Assembly: GCF_016906535.1 (NCBI RefSeq)
Contig: NC_057370.1
Location: 2,790,001 to 2,854,000 of the forward strand
Source: Rhizoctonia solani
Taxonomy: Eukaryota > Basidiomycota > Agaricomycetes > Cantharellales > Ceratobasidiaceae
Direction: 5' to 3'
DNA length: 64,000 nt
The notes below the pieces were generated by a model, which was given only the letters and a program-made list of their open reading frames with translations, ran no database searches and was not told where the DNA came from. Shown in pieces: positions 1 through 10,299 of this stretch. The translations under genes were made by a program, and so were the position numbers. Every line of letters starts with the position of its first letter. The first letter of the stretch is position 1.

Positions 1-356
1 TGACACGAATCTGGTTCTGTAGCCGAAGAAAGCTCACGCGGCACAAGAACAGTATGTATGCGTTACGTGCGGGCGCACTGATAGCCCCGAATGGCGCAAG
101 GTAGGTTCCCTCGGCCTTGGTTGATGTGCATGTACTTATTGCGTTTCATCCCCCGACAACTCTATCCATGATTCTATTTTATCTCTCATTTACACGTAGG
201 GTCCGTTGGGAGCCAAAACCCTGTGCAACGCGTGTGGCCTACGGTGGGCTAAGCGTAACACTAAGCGCAAGGCTGACGAGGTCGCTGGAAACGAGGGGGG
301 AGGAGGCTAGGTTGGCGAAGGAAGCGGCCATACGAGAAGGCAGGGACGGGGAGTAG
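1..356 (+). CDS. GATA zinc-finger protein, white-collar type, C-terminal part (gene truncated by window start)
   Basis: The window opens inside this gene. An intron appears to end at base 22. The next exon encodes the first half of a GATA finger ([14 protein letters not shown], 59-100). A GT-AG intron at 101-199 follows, and the second half reads [19 protein letters not shown] from base 200. Cys-x2-Cys...Cys-x2-Cys with the loop [18 protein letters not shown] is typical of the single C-terminal finger of fungal white-collar (WC-1/WC-2) photoreceptor-complex proteins, which bind GATA promoter elements in the nucleus. Read literally, the frame stops at 308-310 just after a run of G (about 294-300). 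One base fewer or two more there continues into [17 protein letters not shown] and stops at 354-356, which looks like genuine protein. I think the latter is the real C-terminus. WC-2 is favoured over WC-1 only weakly, since the PAS region is outside the window. Confidence 0.8.
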
Positions 357-1280
357 GCGGAAGGGAAGGTATAGGGTTGGCTCGAGTAGGCGAATTGAAA
401 ACGTGAAAGGAGGTCGAAATGACATGAAGGCGCGAGGAGCTAGGAAAATACGTCTACGGGGGGAGGATCGAAAACATTTGGGACACGCATGGCCAGGAGA
501 AGACGCGACGTATACACGAAAACGCTTATTCTCTCAGGCTTGTCCCTGTACTCGTGTGGTGGAGGATCGAGAACCTCTTTGTTGATTAGGCGCCCTCTCC
601 ACTAATATGGCGACTGCGGAGACAATTCAGGACTCGACGGGGGCAGATCCTGGAGGCTCTGGACCTCGGGGGACCCGAGCGCGGTGGTATCTCAAGTACA
701 GCCGCAGCTCAGTTGGATTAATTCGCTAGGATTATGGGCTTTATTTTTGTCGTTTTTGTGTGTTTTATCCTACCCTTTTCATTTACCATATAGACTCCAT
801 TTCTCTACCTTCTCTGGTGTCATTTCCTGTAATATACTGGTGTTGTATCTTCGTTATTCATCCTTCTGTTGCTTATTCCATTCTGAATTATTGATATCCT
901 GCCTACATCCGAATACTTGCGTTATCTCTTCTCCATCATACTCGGTCCAGCCCACCAACTCTTCTTTCCCCCTTGGTTATAAACACAATCCCCACGCTGT
1001 GCCCCACGTTCCCCAGCATGCTCTTCCTTAGCCCAGCCGTTTCGTCATCCACAAACTCCTCCCCACAGTGCCACCGGACCGGTCATTTCTTATAAATCTT
1101 TGTATTGGACCAACGCACAAATCGCCTACGGCCCGATTCAATCCTCCTCTCCTATCTTATCGTCTGTCTCATAAATCCATCTCACACCCTTCCGACTAGT
1201 CTTCGTTTAGCTCTTCTTTTTCTGGCCATCGCATACTGTACATCCCTATCTTAATATGATGTAATGAACTTTTTTACACT
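357..1280. other. Intergenic / convergent 3' region
   Basis: Between the end of the GATA gene and the stop codon of the convergent TilS gene. It holds T-rich sequence (about 720-960) and a 115-residue open frame at 684-1031 that has no recognisable domain and resembles untranslated sequence. A short ATG frame from 607 ends after about 40 codons. I see no further gene. Confidence 0.5.
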
Positions 1281-3126
1281 TTAGATCGCACCCAGTTCGC
1301 GAACAAACTCAACCCCACAATCGTCCACTACGTGGTCGTTTCGAACCAGGTGGGGAAGGACGAACCGGCCTCGAGGACGGACGACGAGCCGAGAATGGAT
1401 GCAGATACCCGAATCGGGCACGCGGATGAGAAATCGATTGTCCCATACGACAAGAGTCTCACCAGGGCCGACTTGGCGGTCAAGGGACGTCAATGCGCTG
1501 GGCGGTTGACGACTTGCGAGCCAGGCTTTGGTTCTCCCACCGTGTTCGTCCCCTGCTCGACGTGTTCGGATGCCACCGTCTTTTCTCACCCAGACTGGGG
1601 ACCAGAGTACCTGTGCGCCTGCGCAGAAACTGGTTGGTTGTTCAGTTTCGTCAAAAATCCTGTGGGCGATTCGCTCGATGCTTGCTTTCCGCCTGTGTGC
1701 CTCGCTCTCAGGTGCTCCCCATGGATGAGGAGAGGTGTATCGAAGGATCCGGTGGATTAATGCGTGCGTCACATCTGTTTCTATTTGCTGTTTTGGAGGA
1801 GGGACAAGGAGCAACGTCGAAGGTGGTGAAGGCCGAGTATACGTTTGCAAGTAATTGGTTACTAGAAACAAGGTAGAATCATCAATCCCAAGCAGAGCCT
1901 TTGAATTGTACACACCGATCCCATCAACCTGTCGTACCCTGACAGACATCTTCCCTACGTATGCACGCATAAGGTCCAGATTGGGTTCACCCGTGCCGCC
2001 GGCGAGTGTATGCACATGGCTGATAGCAGCTTGTATCCTATCAATCGAAATAGAGTCGCGTACTCCATCCACAGTGTCCCTGGCTATTCTATCCACATGA
2101 CTAGAATTGAGTACTCCAACGATAGGCAGAGAATTAAGTGTCCTCTTGGCGAGATTAGGTGTATGTATCCCATTGGTGAAAACAGAATGGTGCGCGCCGG
2201 TAAGCGCGTATCGCACCGCATTTCTTACGGTCAAATCGGGCATAAAGTTTGTAACATCCTGCTCATAATCCAAGTTATATGCACGGCACGTAGCTAGTAT
2301 TCGTTCCTACATATAAGTTACTGTCAGCTCACAAATTTTATCGGATTGGAAGTGAGTGATAGATCGAGTTAATTCAAAAAAATGCAAAGATACGATTGGA
2401 CGTTTGATCGTGGGGATGAGTAACGTAAACCGTTCGATGTGGTAAAAAATGACATGGGGTGGGCTCACTTTGGGAATGGTTAATAACGGGCGGGAGATAT
2501 AAGTTTGCATGCCTCGGAGAGCATGATCCGCCCTGGATTCGCTCGTGCGGGTTTGCAAGAGGCCACAATCCTCTACGCCCACCCATCCCCACCGCCGGAC
2601 GGCGCGCATACCACCTAGGCCATACGTACCAGTTCCTCTCAAAACACGCATGATGACGGTTTCGAGTTGATCGTCTGCATGGTGTCCAAACATGACTGTG
2701 CCGGGACCATCGTACAATTGTAGGCCGCGCCAAAGAGCCTGGTACCTCGCATCTCTCGCCGCCTCTTCAACGGCTTCCCCTGGACTTGGTTTGCCCCTAT
2801 TCCACTCGGCAGGGAGAATCACACCAGGCACACCAATCGCTTCCGAGCGCGTACGGGTGCGCAGAGCAGAATCGCGAGACGTAGGCTGTAGTCCATGGTC
2901 GATGGTGATAGACCGGAGCGGTACGTCCAACGAGGCTCGTTTGAGTAGAGATAAGAGACAGATGGAGTCGGGGCCACCGGAGAGAGCCACGGCTGTGGAA
3001 TCCCTGTTTAGTCAATCCTATAGGCGGCAATGGGCAAAGTGACTGACTAATAAACTTTCCCCACCCGGTCGGAGGACGAGAAAGTGATAGGAGGTGAGTA
3101 AATTCAGCGAGTGTAATAGCTGACAT
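1281..3126 (-). CDS. tRNA(Ile)-lysidine synthase-like protein (TilS family)
   Basis: TilS uses ATP and lysine to convert C34 of tRNA-Ile(CAU) to lysidine. In fungi a nuclear copy would be expected to act on the mitochondrial tRNA. Three exons splice in perfect phase: 3126-3056, 3003-2469 and 2306-1281, giving 543 codons. The PP-loop ATP-binding motif SGGPDS lies at about residues 32-37, followed by DHGLQ and the family signature GHHADDQLETVIMRVLRGTG around residue 150. Exon 3 opens ERILATCRAYNLDYEQDVTN and continues to the FMPDLTVRNAVR stretch typical of TilS. The first donor (GTTTAT) is slightly unusual. The long C-terminal region (about residues 300-543) is less conserved. The gene is convergent with the GATA gene and divergent from the MIPC synthase gene at 3738. 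No frame damage is seen, unlike several neighbours. Confidence 0.88.
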
Positions 3127-3737
3127 GTATGGTGCATCGGATTATGTGTGTCCGGCTACGCGCATCGCGCGGCGAATCAACCATGGTGTATTGGCAATTC
3201 ATTTGGTAGTTGATTGTCGATTGGATGCACGTTGGCATGCTTCCAGACGTTGATTCGATGAATGGAGTAGGTGAATGTCATATGCGACAATCGTGGTGAT
3301 CCCCCTGCCGACTCCACCGGACAAGACAAGGTCGAAGCGAAGTCTGGGCGAACGTCAGGCATCGGTTCATTATGATGTGTGCTATGACGTGCCGTGGCAT
3401 ATATACGGATCCGGTGCGACTTTCGGGGAGGATGGGAGGATGGGAGAATAGGAGCTCAGGCAGGCAGACAGACGTGAGTGTACGCAGTATACGCAGCCTT
3501 CAAACGGAGCCCGAGCCCCGAGACCGAAGCCGAGGATGGGTGTTATGCTGATACGCAGGCACATTTGGCTCGATTGGGCGCGCCTAGCGCGGAAGAAAGT
3601 TGGGTGCGGCTATGCCCGGATCAAAAGTCAAGGGGCCGTGTGCCGGATGCAGAATCCAACTAAAGTAGCCCCTGCGGCCGCCTTTTTCGTTCTGTTATCC
3701 ATTCTTTTCCTCAACCCTTTTTCCGAAAAATATCAAC
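3127..3737. promoter_or_regulatory. Divergent intergenic region between TilS and MIPC synthase genes
   Basis: About 610 bases separate the two start codons. It carries pyrimidine-rich sequence immediately upstream of the MIPC synthase ATG (about 3680-3730). Several short open frames on both strands show no protein-like features. It presumably holds both promoters, but I cannot name a specific element. Confidence 0.4.
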
Positions 3738-5165
3738 ATGGCGAGGCGAGTGTTGATTGCGGCCTTGTCGATACTGGGATTATTCCTGGTTGGGACTGTC
3801 GTTGTGCTCTCGTCTGTATCAGTATTCTTTAAGATACCCTCCTCGGCGTTTATCTACGAGGACGAGGTCCCCGCCAACGCCTGGACCGGTAACATTACGG
3901 ACGCTCCCAAGTCTGAAGTCATACCCCGTATTATCCACCAGACATGGAAGACAGACACACTTCCCGAGCGATGGCAGGCAGTTTCCAAGACATGTCGTGA
4001 TATGATGCCTGACTAGTAAGTGTAACACTGCCCTTGCCGTTTTAGTCCGAGCTGATTGTATCATCAGCGAGTACATGCTCTGGACAGATCAGGCTTCAGA
4101 TGATTTCATCGCCGAGCACTATAGCTGGTTCTTGCCCACCTTCCGTGCATACACCTATCCTATTCAGCGCGCCGATGCTATCCGTTACTTTGTGCTCCAC
4201 CACTATGGCGGTGTCTACCTTGACCTCGATGTCGGCTGCAACCGCCGCCTGGACCCCCTGCTCACGTACCCGGTTATTCTCCCCAAGACAATTCCTGTCG
4301 GAGTTAGCAACGATCTAATGTTTGCTGCCAAAGGCCACCCATTCATGTCCCAAACGATCCATGCGCTCATGACTTTTGATATCAACTATATCATCAACTA
4401 CCCGACCGTCATGTTCTCCACTGGGCCCATGTTCCTTTCTGCCCAGCTATCCCTCTTTGCTTCGCGCAACCCCACCATTGCCAACCAAGTTCGTGTGCTC
4501 TCCAAGCCACTCTATGGCAAGAATGCCAAGCCAGATGAGGCACCTCATGCCTTTTTCGCCCACTACTATGGCTCTTCATGGCATGCTGACGACGCAGGGT
4601 TCATTACTTTCCTCGGAAGCCATGGTCGTCTCTTGATGATTCTCGGCCTTGCACTCTTGCTCTTTGGCCTGTACCGTGTCTTCCGCACTGGTGCACCCAG
4701 CTCTCCTGTCCGTCGTCGCCGTGGAAGTGGTTACACCGTTCTCCTTCCCCGTGTCGTTGAAGACCACAACGGACGAACTATGCTCGATCTGGACTGTTCT
4801 CTATCCCCATGCCAGCGACTGCCCCATCGTCTCCATCGTCAACCACTCGTCCTCAACAAAACATTCTCTTCTTCCTCCCCGCCATTCTTCAGCCCGGTAG
4901 CCATAGCCGTCGCAACTCGAACGAAGGTCACGAACTTTCTCCCCGCATTCGCTCGCCTGCGCCGCTTCATGAGAAGGATCTTGAAGCCGGCTCGGCTCTC
5001 GGCTTGGGCTTATCGTCCAGTTCGAGCGCACGCGTATCTCAAGACGTGCGCTCCCGTCCTTCTACGCCCGAACTCCGCCCTCCTCCATATTCCACTTCTT
5101 CCTCCCCTTCGACATCCAGGTGGAGCGGATGGGCTCCCTGGTCCCCTGCTGTAGACCGGTCATAG
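3738..5165 (+). CDS. Mannosyl inositol phosphorylceramide (MIPC) synthase catalytic subunit, GT32 family (SUR1/CSG1/CSH1-like)
   Basis: This Golgi enzyme transfers mannose from GDP-mannose to inositol phosphorylceramide in fungal sphingolipid synthesis. Exons 3738-4015, 4068-4750 and 4816-5165 splice in phase to a protein of about 436 residues. It has an N-terminal signal anchor (LIAALSILGLFLVGTVVVL), the GT32 motif RIIHQTWK near residue 60, YEYMLWTD spanning the first intron, and the DXD-type metal-binding motif GGVYLDLDVGC near residue 143. A C-terminal membrane span LLMILGLALLLFGLYRVF is followed by a Ser/Pro-rich cytosolic tail. The second intron (GTGTCG...CCAG) is inferred because the frame changes there; the tail LPPTAPSSPSSTTRP then reads cleanly to the stop. 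SUR1 and CSH1 cannot be told apart. The catalytic domain is complete. Confidence 0.88.
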
Positions 5166-6738
5166 ACCCCCTCTGTTCTCGTTCTCTTGATTCTTTACCG
5201 AGTAACATATATCTACTATACACACATGGGACGGATACCCCCTCTGCGTTTTATTCCTAATATCGGGCTTAGTTGGTTTTGCTATGTATTCACATTTGAC
5301 ACAGTTGGAATTTTGAACATGCATTTTTTTTTTCATCGTTAACGTTGCTACCCATCAAGCCGGTCGCCGCTCGCGTGCAACTTGAAATAATACGAAAACT
5401 TCCGAATTACTCGGTGTTGACCCACCAACTTTCTATTTCTTCTTTTTCGGGTAGTTTTGTTGTTTGCGGGAATTGATATGAACCTCGGAGGCCGCGTGCG
5501 TGTTGGGCTTCGAACCCCGAACTTCTCGTCCCTGGGGTGTTGACAAAGACCAGATCTGCCATGGGATCTCATTTTACCCTTTTTCGTATCGGGGTGGGCC
5601 TGCTGCCCAGACTAAAGTTATCAGCGAGCTAATAGGCGGATATGACGGGTATATAGTTTTACATTTCTCTCTCTCTCACTGTTAAACGTTGAAGTAATAT
5701 ACAAAGAAAGAAAGAAAACCAATCAACCTGAAAGACATGGGATCCCGAGATGAATTCAAGTGGATAGTATAATTAGGACCCAAAACCTTGCCGCAATTCT
5801 CACTCTGATCCAAGCCCTCGCAAAAATGTCCAATATGCCAAGAGGGGAAAGCACAAAACGTCAAAGCAGAGCAATATCAATGGTATTTCATTTTGCCTCG
5901 TCACTCATGATATCATTCAGTTCAAAAATAACATCGATTCAAGTTTCCCAGAGCCAGACTGATGTTCACAGACCAAAGAGACTCTCCTAAGATACCAGCT
6001 AGAACCCAATTCCTTCTTTCCTCTCTGTCTCAAAATCTCAGGACTGTTCGAATCTTCCTTCCTCCCCAAATTCATCCAAATTGAACTCTCGTAGTCCGAA
6101 TGGCGGAAAACGGTCCCGGCTCTGTGTCTCTAAAGCTATGCCAATGAACCGCACTCGTTTCTGCGCTTGTGGTAGATTCGAGTGTGAGCCTGTAATGCTC
6201 TTTTTCGACTTGTGCAGTCAAGTTCAGAGTCAATTCGGTTTCGTCCGCTTGTGAAGATGGGATTTCGTCCACTTTTGGGGCCAGCCAATATGTTAGTTGT
6301 GTTTAAATTTGTAGAGAAAGAAAGGTGAAAGGATAGAGAGGAGGAGAGGGTGTATATATGTGTGTGGGTACCTCGTTCGACGGTTCCTATCCATCCTATC
6401 ACTTTCTTCAACGCTTCTGTAGCTCGTGCTTTTCGACTGGTTGGTACTTGGTCAATTTGAGACGAAAAGACAGGTTGGAAGAACGGAAGTGCGAGGTCGA
6501 CGAGGTTTGTATCGAAGAGTACGAAACGGGGCCGTATCTTGTTCCTGCAAGAGGGGCCCTTTAGGGGATGTTACCATAAGACCAAAACACCTACTCGGAC
6601 GATTTGTACAAAAACGTTAAACACGCTACGGCGTCAATGACCAGTTGCATATACGCCGACAGAGTTGGCCTATTTCAATCGCTATTAAATCCACTCCCCC
6701 AAGTCCAAATGCCACAACGATAGCGAAACATCAAAGGC
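5166..6738. other. Gene-free stretch (about 1.6 kb)
   Basis: No convincing coding exon on either strand. It contains short open frames only, small purine runs (aaagaaagaaagaaaacc near 5702-5718) and a tRNA-like A-box/B-box pair on the minus strand near 5500-5570, treated under findings. The rest is unexplained. Confidence 0.5.
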
Positions 6739-7289
6739 TCACAGTTCAGGATCGTCCCTGCTAAAAAGTACCCCGACAGTTCGTGCAGGACTAAAAGCGT
6801 CGGGACCCGAGATACGCATGCCTTTATATCGACTTTGGAGGATGGGGTGGAGTATGCCCGGAGTCGTGCCAAGAGTAGACGGAGGTGTTTGTGCGTTGGT
6901 GGATAGCTGGTACATGGGATTAATGGGTCCACTTGAGGAAGGGAGGGTTAGTGCGTCGACGTACAATATATCAGTTTGGTGGAGATGTTCGGCTATAGCT
7001 CCGCTCATCGCATGTTCATGAAGCCATAGATCGCTGTATTCTTCGAGCTGGGATGAAAGATGCTTAGAGGACGAAGAAATCAGGACGGCCTTGTTGCTCT
7101 TGGGCCCTAGGTGGCGAAAGCGATAATGACCATTAGGACACGAGTGGAACTCTGGGACTCACCTGATTGGAGGTGAGATAGGCAGAGGTGGATAGGCGCA
7201 GAGGGCGGGTAAGGACCTTGAATAACGAGCGAACTAAAATCTGGAGGCAGTTTGGGTCCAGTGTTTGGAGGAAAGATCGAGTGGCTCAT
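6739..7289 (-). CDS. Hypothetical protein, 164 residues, possible degenerate RecA-like fold
   Basis: Two exons, 7289-7163 and 7106-6739, join in phase across a 56-nt intron with good signals (GTGAGT...CCTAG). The product begins MSHSIFPPNTGPK. It contains VIQGPYPPSAPIHLCLSHLQ (about residues 22-41), positioned like a Walker A segment but lacking GKS/T, then a hydrophobic strand KAVLISSSS, then HQTDILYVDALTLPSS, positioned like a Walker B strand. That order recalls the ATP-binding-dead RecA-like subunits of Elongator (Elp6) or Shu-type repair factors, but the resemblance is structural impression only and the protein is short. I do not recognise a specific family. It lies 314 bases upstream of SmG on the same strand, convergent with nothing close. 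Confidence 0.5.
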
Positions 7290-7602
7290 GGTCTGGGTGA
7301 GTGTTACACCAGCCTGGAGGGGCCCGAGCCCACTTGCCTGTGATCGCCCAGATGGTCGGGTATGTACGCGCGCTTAATCCGAGGCCTAGAGCGTGTTGTG
7401 ACAACGGGAAGATGTACCACGAGGCCACACGCGCCCCATGCCCAAGAATCAAAAACTGAAGAATATAAACAACACGCGCGTGCGAGGATAGGTGATAGCA
7501 AGACAGGATTTATTGGTATCGTCAGCCTCAAACATACTCGTAAAATTGATACAGTCAAGTCTATCCGACCCAGATGGCCCCTTTTTCTTCTTTTTCGGTC
7601 CG

Positions 7603-7954
7603 CTATCGAGCAAATTCGAGTGTTTCCATCGAGGTGACGCTGTTTCCTCGGATGACCTGCAATGGCAAGAGGTCATTTAGGTCATGATAGAATGCTATAT
7701 ATGAGTGTATTGGGCGCACCACTTGGCCAATTGGGTGTTTTTCCGCTGGTACAGTCTCTTCGACAGCGTCGTCCACGACAAGGTTGAGGAAAATATCAAA
7801 CCCACGAAGGACACCGCTAATCTTGCGTCCGCCTTGCAGGTGGATAAACAAGCGTTTATCCATAAACTGAAACAAGTTGATTAATATTTGTACATACGGC
7901 CCATTGTTAATATTGGCTCACCTTTTTGAGCTCCGGCTGGGACGCTTTCGACAT
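7603..7954 (-). CDS. SMX2: Small nuclear ribonucleoprotein G (SmG)
   Basis: Core Sm-ring protein of spliceosomal U1, U2, U4 and U5 snRNPs. Exons 7954-7922, 7866-7720 and 7656-7603 splice to 77 codons, matching the usual 76-77 residue length. The N-terminus MSKASQPELKKFMDKRLFI is the canonical SmG start. Sm1 motif residues are visible (GGRKISGVLRGFDIFLNLVVD), as is the Sm2 motif VVIRGNSV, which is formed only when the last intron is removed after GTG. Exons of 33 and 54 nt and introns of 55 and 63 nt are typical of the window. The gene is intact. SmG is preferred over LSm7 because of the IRGNS Sm2 motif and the short length. Confidence 0.95.
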
Positions 7955-8311
7955 GATGGGACGGGTTGTGTGGTGGGTGGGTTTGGAAATAGGTATACGC
8001 ACTAGCCGCCGGAGTGATATATGTCACATACCGGCCTGATGACTTGGCTTGCTCCCAACCTCGACAGTAGTTTCAACACAGACTAGCGATACCACATCCC
8101 CATGTAAGCACTTCTGATTGGTATTGTAATATTCCGATGATAATTAAAGTCCCTGGGGCCGTAGTTTGCCACTCGAATAGCATTCTACGACCCTACCGCT
8201 GGCGGGTTGGGGTAGCACACACAGTCACTAGTCCACGTACATCCACCGCACTCGTCAGTATACTTTTTCTCTCGGCCCACCATTGATCTGACATGCGCTG
8301 CAAAAGCCCAT
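7955..8311. promoter_or_regulatory. Divergent promoter region between SmG and the 8.3-kb gene
   Basis: About 360 bases between the SmG start codon (minus strand) and the next plus-strand ATG. I see no further open frame or recognisable element here. Confidence 0.35.
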
Positions 8312-9990
8312 TTGTCCGCAATGTCCGAGGGAACCGCCGCCTCTATATGGGCCTCACCTCCGCCGGCGACCAAGGCCAAGGAATCAGCTCCCAAAGAGCC
8401 GGCCGCTAACAACAGCAGTTCGCACCAAAGGGGCAGTAGAGGCGGCAGCAATGCGAATAAAAAGCGCGCAAGGGGAGGGAAGAGGCAGTCTACAGCCAAT
8501 GCATCGTCCGACCCCGCACCGACTAGTACGACCACTGATGCTGCTCCCCGCCCTAAACTTATCGATCGCTTGGGCATGGCACCCGATGCTCCTGCCTCTC
8601 CTCCCGTCCAAGCATCGGCCGCAAGCGCTCCCAAGACCGATTCTCCGGATTCCAAGTCCCAGGCCAACCGGCGCGGGAATGGGAATGGGAATAGGAACAG
8701 GGACAGGGCTGGCTCTAAGCGCAAGGCCCCGCCCAAAGGTCAATACGGTCGCTGCTCAGAAAGAACTCGAAAAGGAGAATACGAAGGAAGAGCCATCTCA
8801 TCCAGATCCAGATCCCGCCCCGGAAACTGAGCCTGAACAGGCCAAAGACGCCCCCCGCATCTCAACGAATCGAGTGATAACAATGGCGCACTTACACCCA
8901 ATGTCAATGGCCTTGCCGACCGATTCAAGAATCTCAATACCTCAGCGCCAGGAACACCTCGTCCATATACTCCCTCTGCGATTGATTGGGCGGGTGAGAC
9001 CGAGGATGGAAGTCTCCCAGATCTCGACGACTGGGGTGTCAGTGCCAAGGCATCCAGTCCGACGGAGAATAGCAAACCCGAGGACAAGCAACCGGACAAA
9101 CCAGCACCCCCCGTCGCAGAGTCCAAGCCCAACGGCCGGAACAACAAGCGAAAAGATTCAAAGGCAGGCAAGAACCTCGCTGTACCTAACCGGAGCAGCG
9201 TAAATCCCAACGGCAATGCATCTTCGCGCCCGGTCACTCCGTCGAGCACCGGATTCTCCCCCTCATTGCGGGGTAAGCAGCTGCCTGCACGTGCTTCTTC
9301 CCGCGCTTCGACTCTGAATGATCCTCCGCCCCAAATCACCGTAACGACCCAAGATAAACCTGCAACAACCGGTCTAGGGCTTGATCTGGCCGTCGACGAG
9401 CCCGTGTTTGCGTCGATCAACGACCCGTTGCCCGAACCTTCTTCTGAGCTTCACACCCACATCAAACCCGTCGTACGCCAAATGCGCATCCGAATGGCCG
9501 TGGCGCTCGAGGACGAGGCGGAAGGCCAAGAATGAGCGATGGAAATGCTCAGCCTCAGCCAGGAGCTAACCCTGGGTTCGGGATGCCAATGCATATGCCC
9601 ATGCCTGGGTCCCCCCACATGCCGCCCTCTCCGCATTTACCCCCGTCACCGTACCTCCCAGGTGCTCAGTTCCCGCCCAACGGCTACCATCCTGGGTACA
9701 GTCCTGGCCCATACCAAGGTTATCCTCAGCCCCATAGCCCAGGTTTCGTCAATCCCGGCCCAGGCTATGGACATCAACACTCGTATTCTCATCCGTTACA
9801 CTCTCCTCGCCCACATCAGCACCACCATTCTCCCCGCAACCCTCACCACCATCCCAACGAATCCCCTAGGCACCAACGTGCACATTCTCGCCCTGTAATT
9901 GCTGGATCCGCACTTAACATGCTGAACAGGACACTGCAGAATTCGACTAGTCCGCCCAAGTCCAAGGCAGACGTGAGCGCTAGCTCTTAA
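8312..9990 (+). CDS. Low-complexity basic/proline-rich protein, function unknown, frame interrupted
   Basis: The reading starts at M8312 (or M8321, MSEGTAASIW) and continues through a basic Arg/Gly/Asn-rich stretch with PRPKLIDRLG (about residue 88). The downstream coding part includes RPYTPSAIDWAGETEDG and LPDLDDWGV and then a region rich in His/Pro/Gly/Tyr with repeats like PHMPPSPHLPPSPYLPG. A GT-AG intron at 9473-9552 is needed to pass from the middle frame to the C-terminal frame; it joins HIKPV to PQPGANPGF in phase. Between 8739 and 8840 the frame is ambiguous: either a 102-nt intron is removed, or two opposite one-base errors bracket a coding stretch (see findings). The composition suggests an intrinsically disordered RNA- or translation-associated protein. 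I do not recognise a named family. Confidence 0.65.
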
Positions 9991-10299
9991 TTCCATTAAC
10001 CCATGTACAAGACACATTTCCACATATTCACCTTATCTACCCTGCTCCCCCTTTTTACGACTTTTTTCTTTTCTTTTCATTTCCAAACTCAGGAACGATG
10101 AACGTGTAACATTAACTAAATGCCCTCCGCTCTTGTTTTCTATCCTCTTGAATAGTTAAGTGTATATTTCTTCTCTTTGTTCTTACGTGTGCCCCTTTTC
10201 GACAGGGCGGATATTTTTGTGATTCAGTAGGTACAAGACAATCAACGGATTTCTTGCTCTTATTGGGAAAACGGAAGTTTTGATGTCTAGCATACGCAT
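9991..10299. other. Convergent 3' intergenic region
   Basis: Short T/C-rich stretch between the stop codons of the 8.3-kb gene and MDM10. It contains presumed 3' untranslated sequence and no gene that I can see. Confidence 0.4.

Noticed and set aside
684..1031. A 115-codon plus-strand frame after the GATA gene
   Set aside because: Aromatic and Ser-rich translation of T/C-rich sequence, typical of a 3' untranslated region. No conserved domain.
1332..1876. Several plus-strand frames within TilS
   Set aside because: Antisense shadows of exon 3 of TilS, which is supported by conserved motifs and exact splice phase.
8740..9420. A 226-codon minus-strand open frame
   Set aside because: It is the antisense of a GC-rich low-complexity coding region. 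The plus strand has the better protein pattern.
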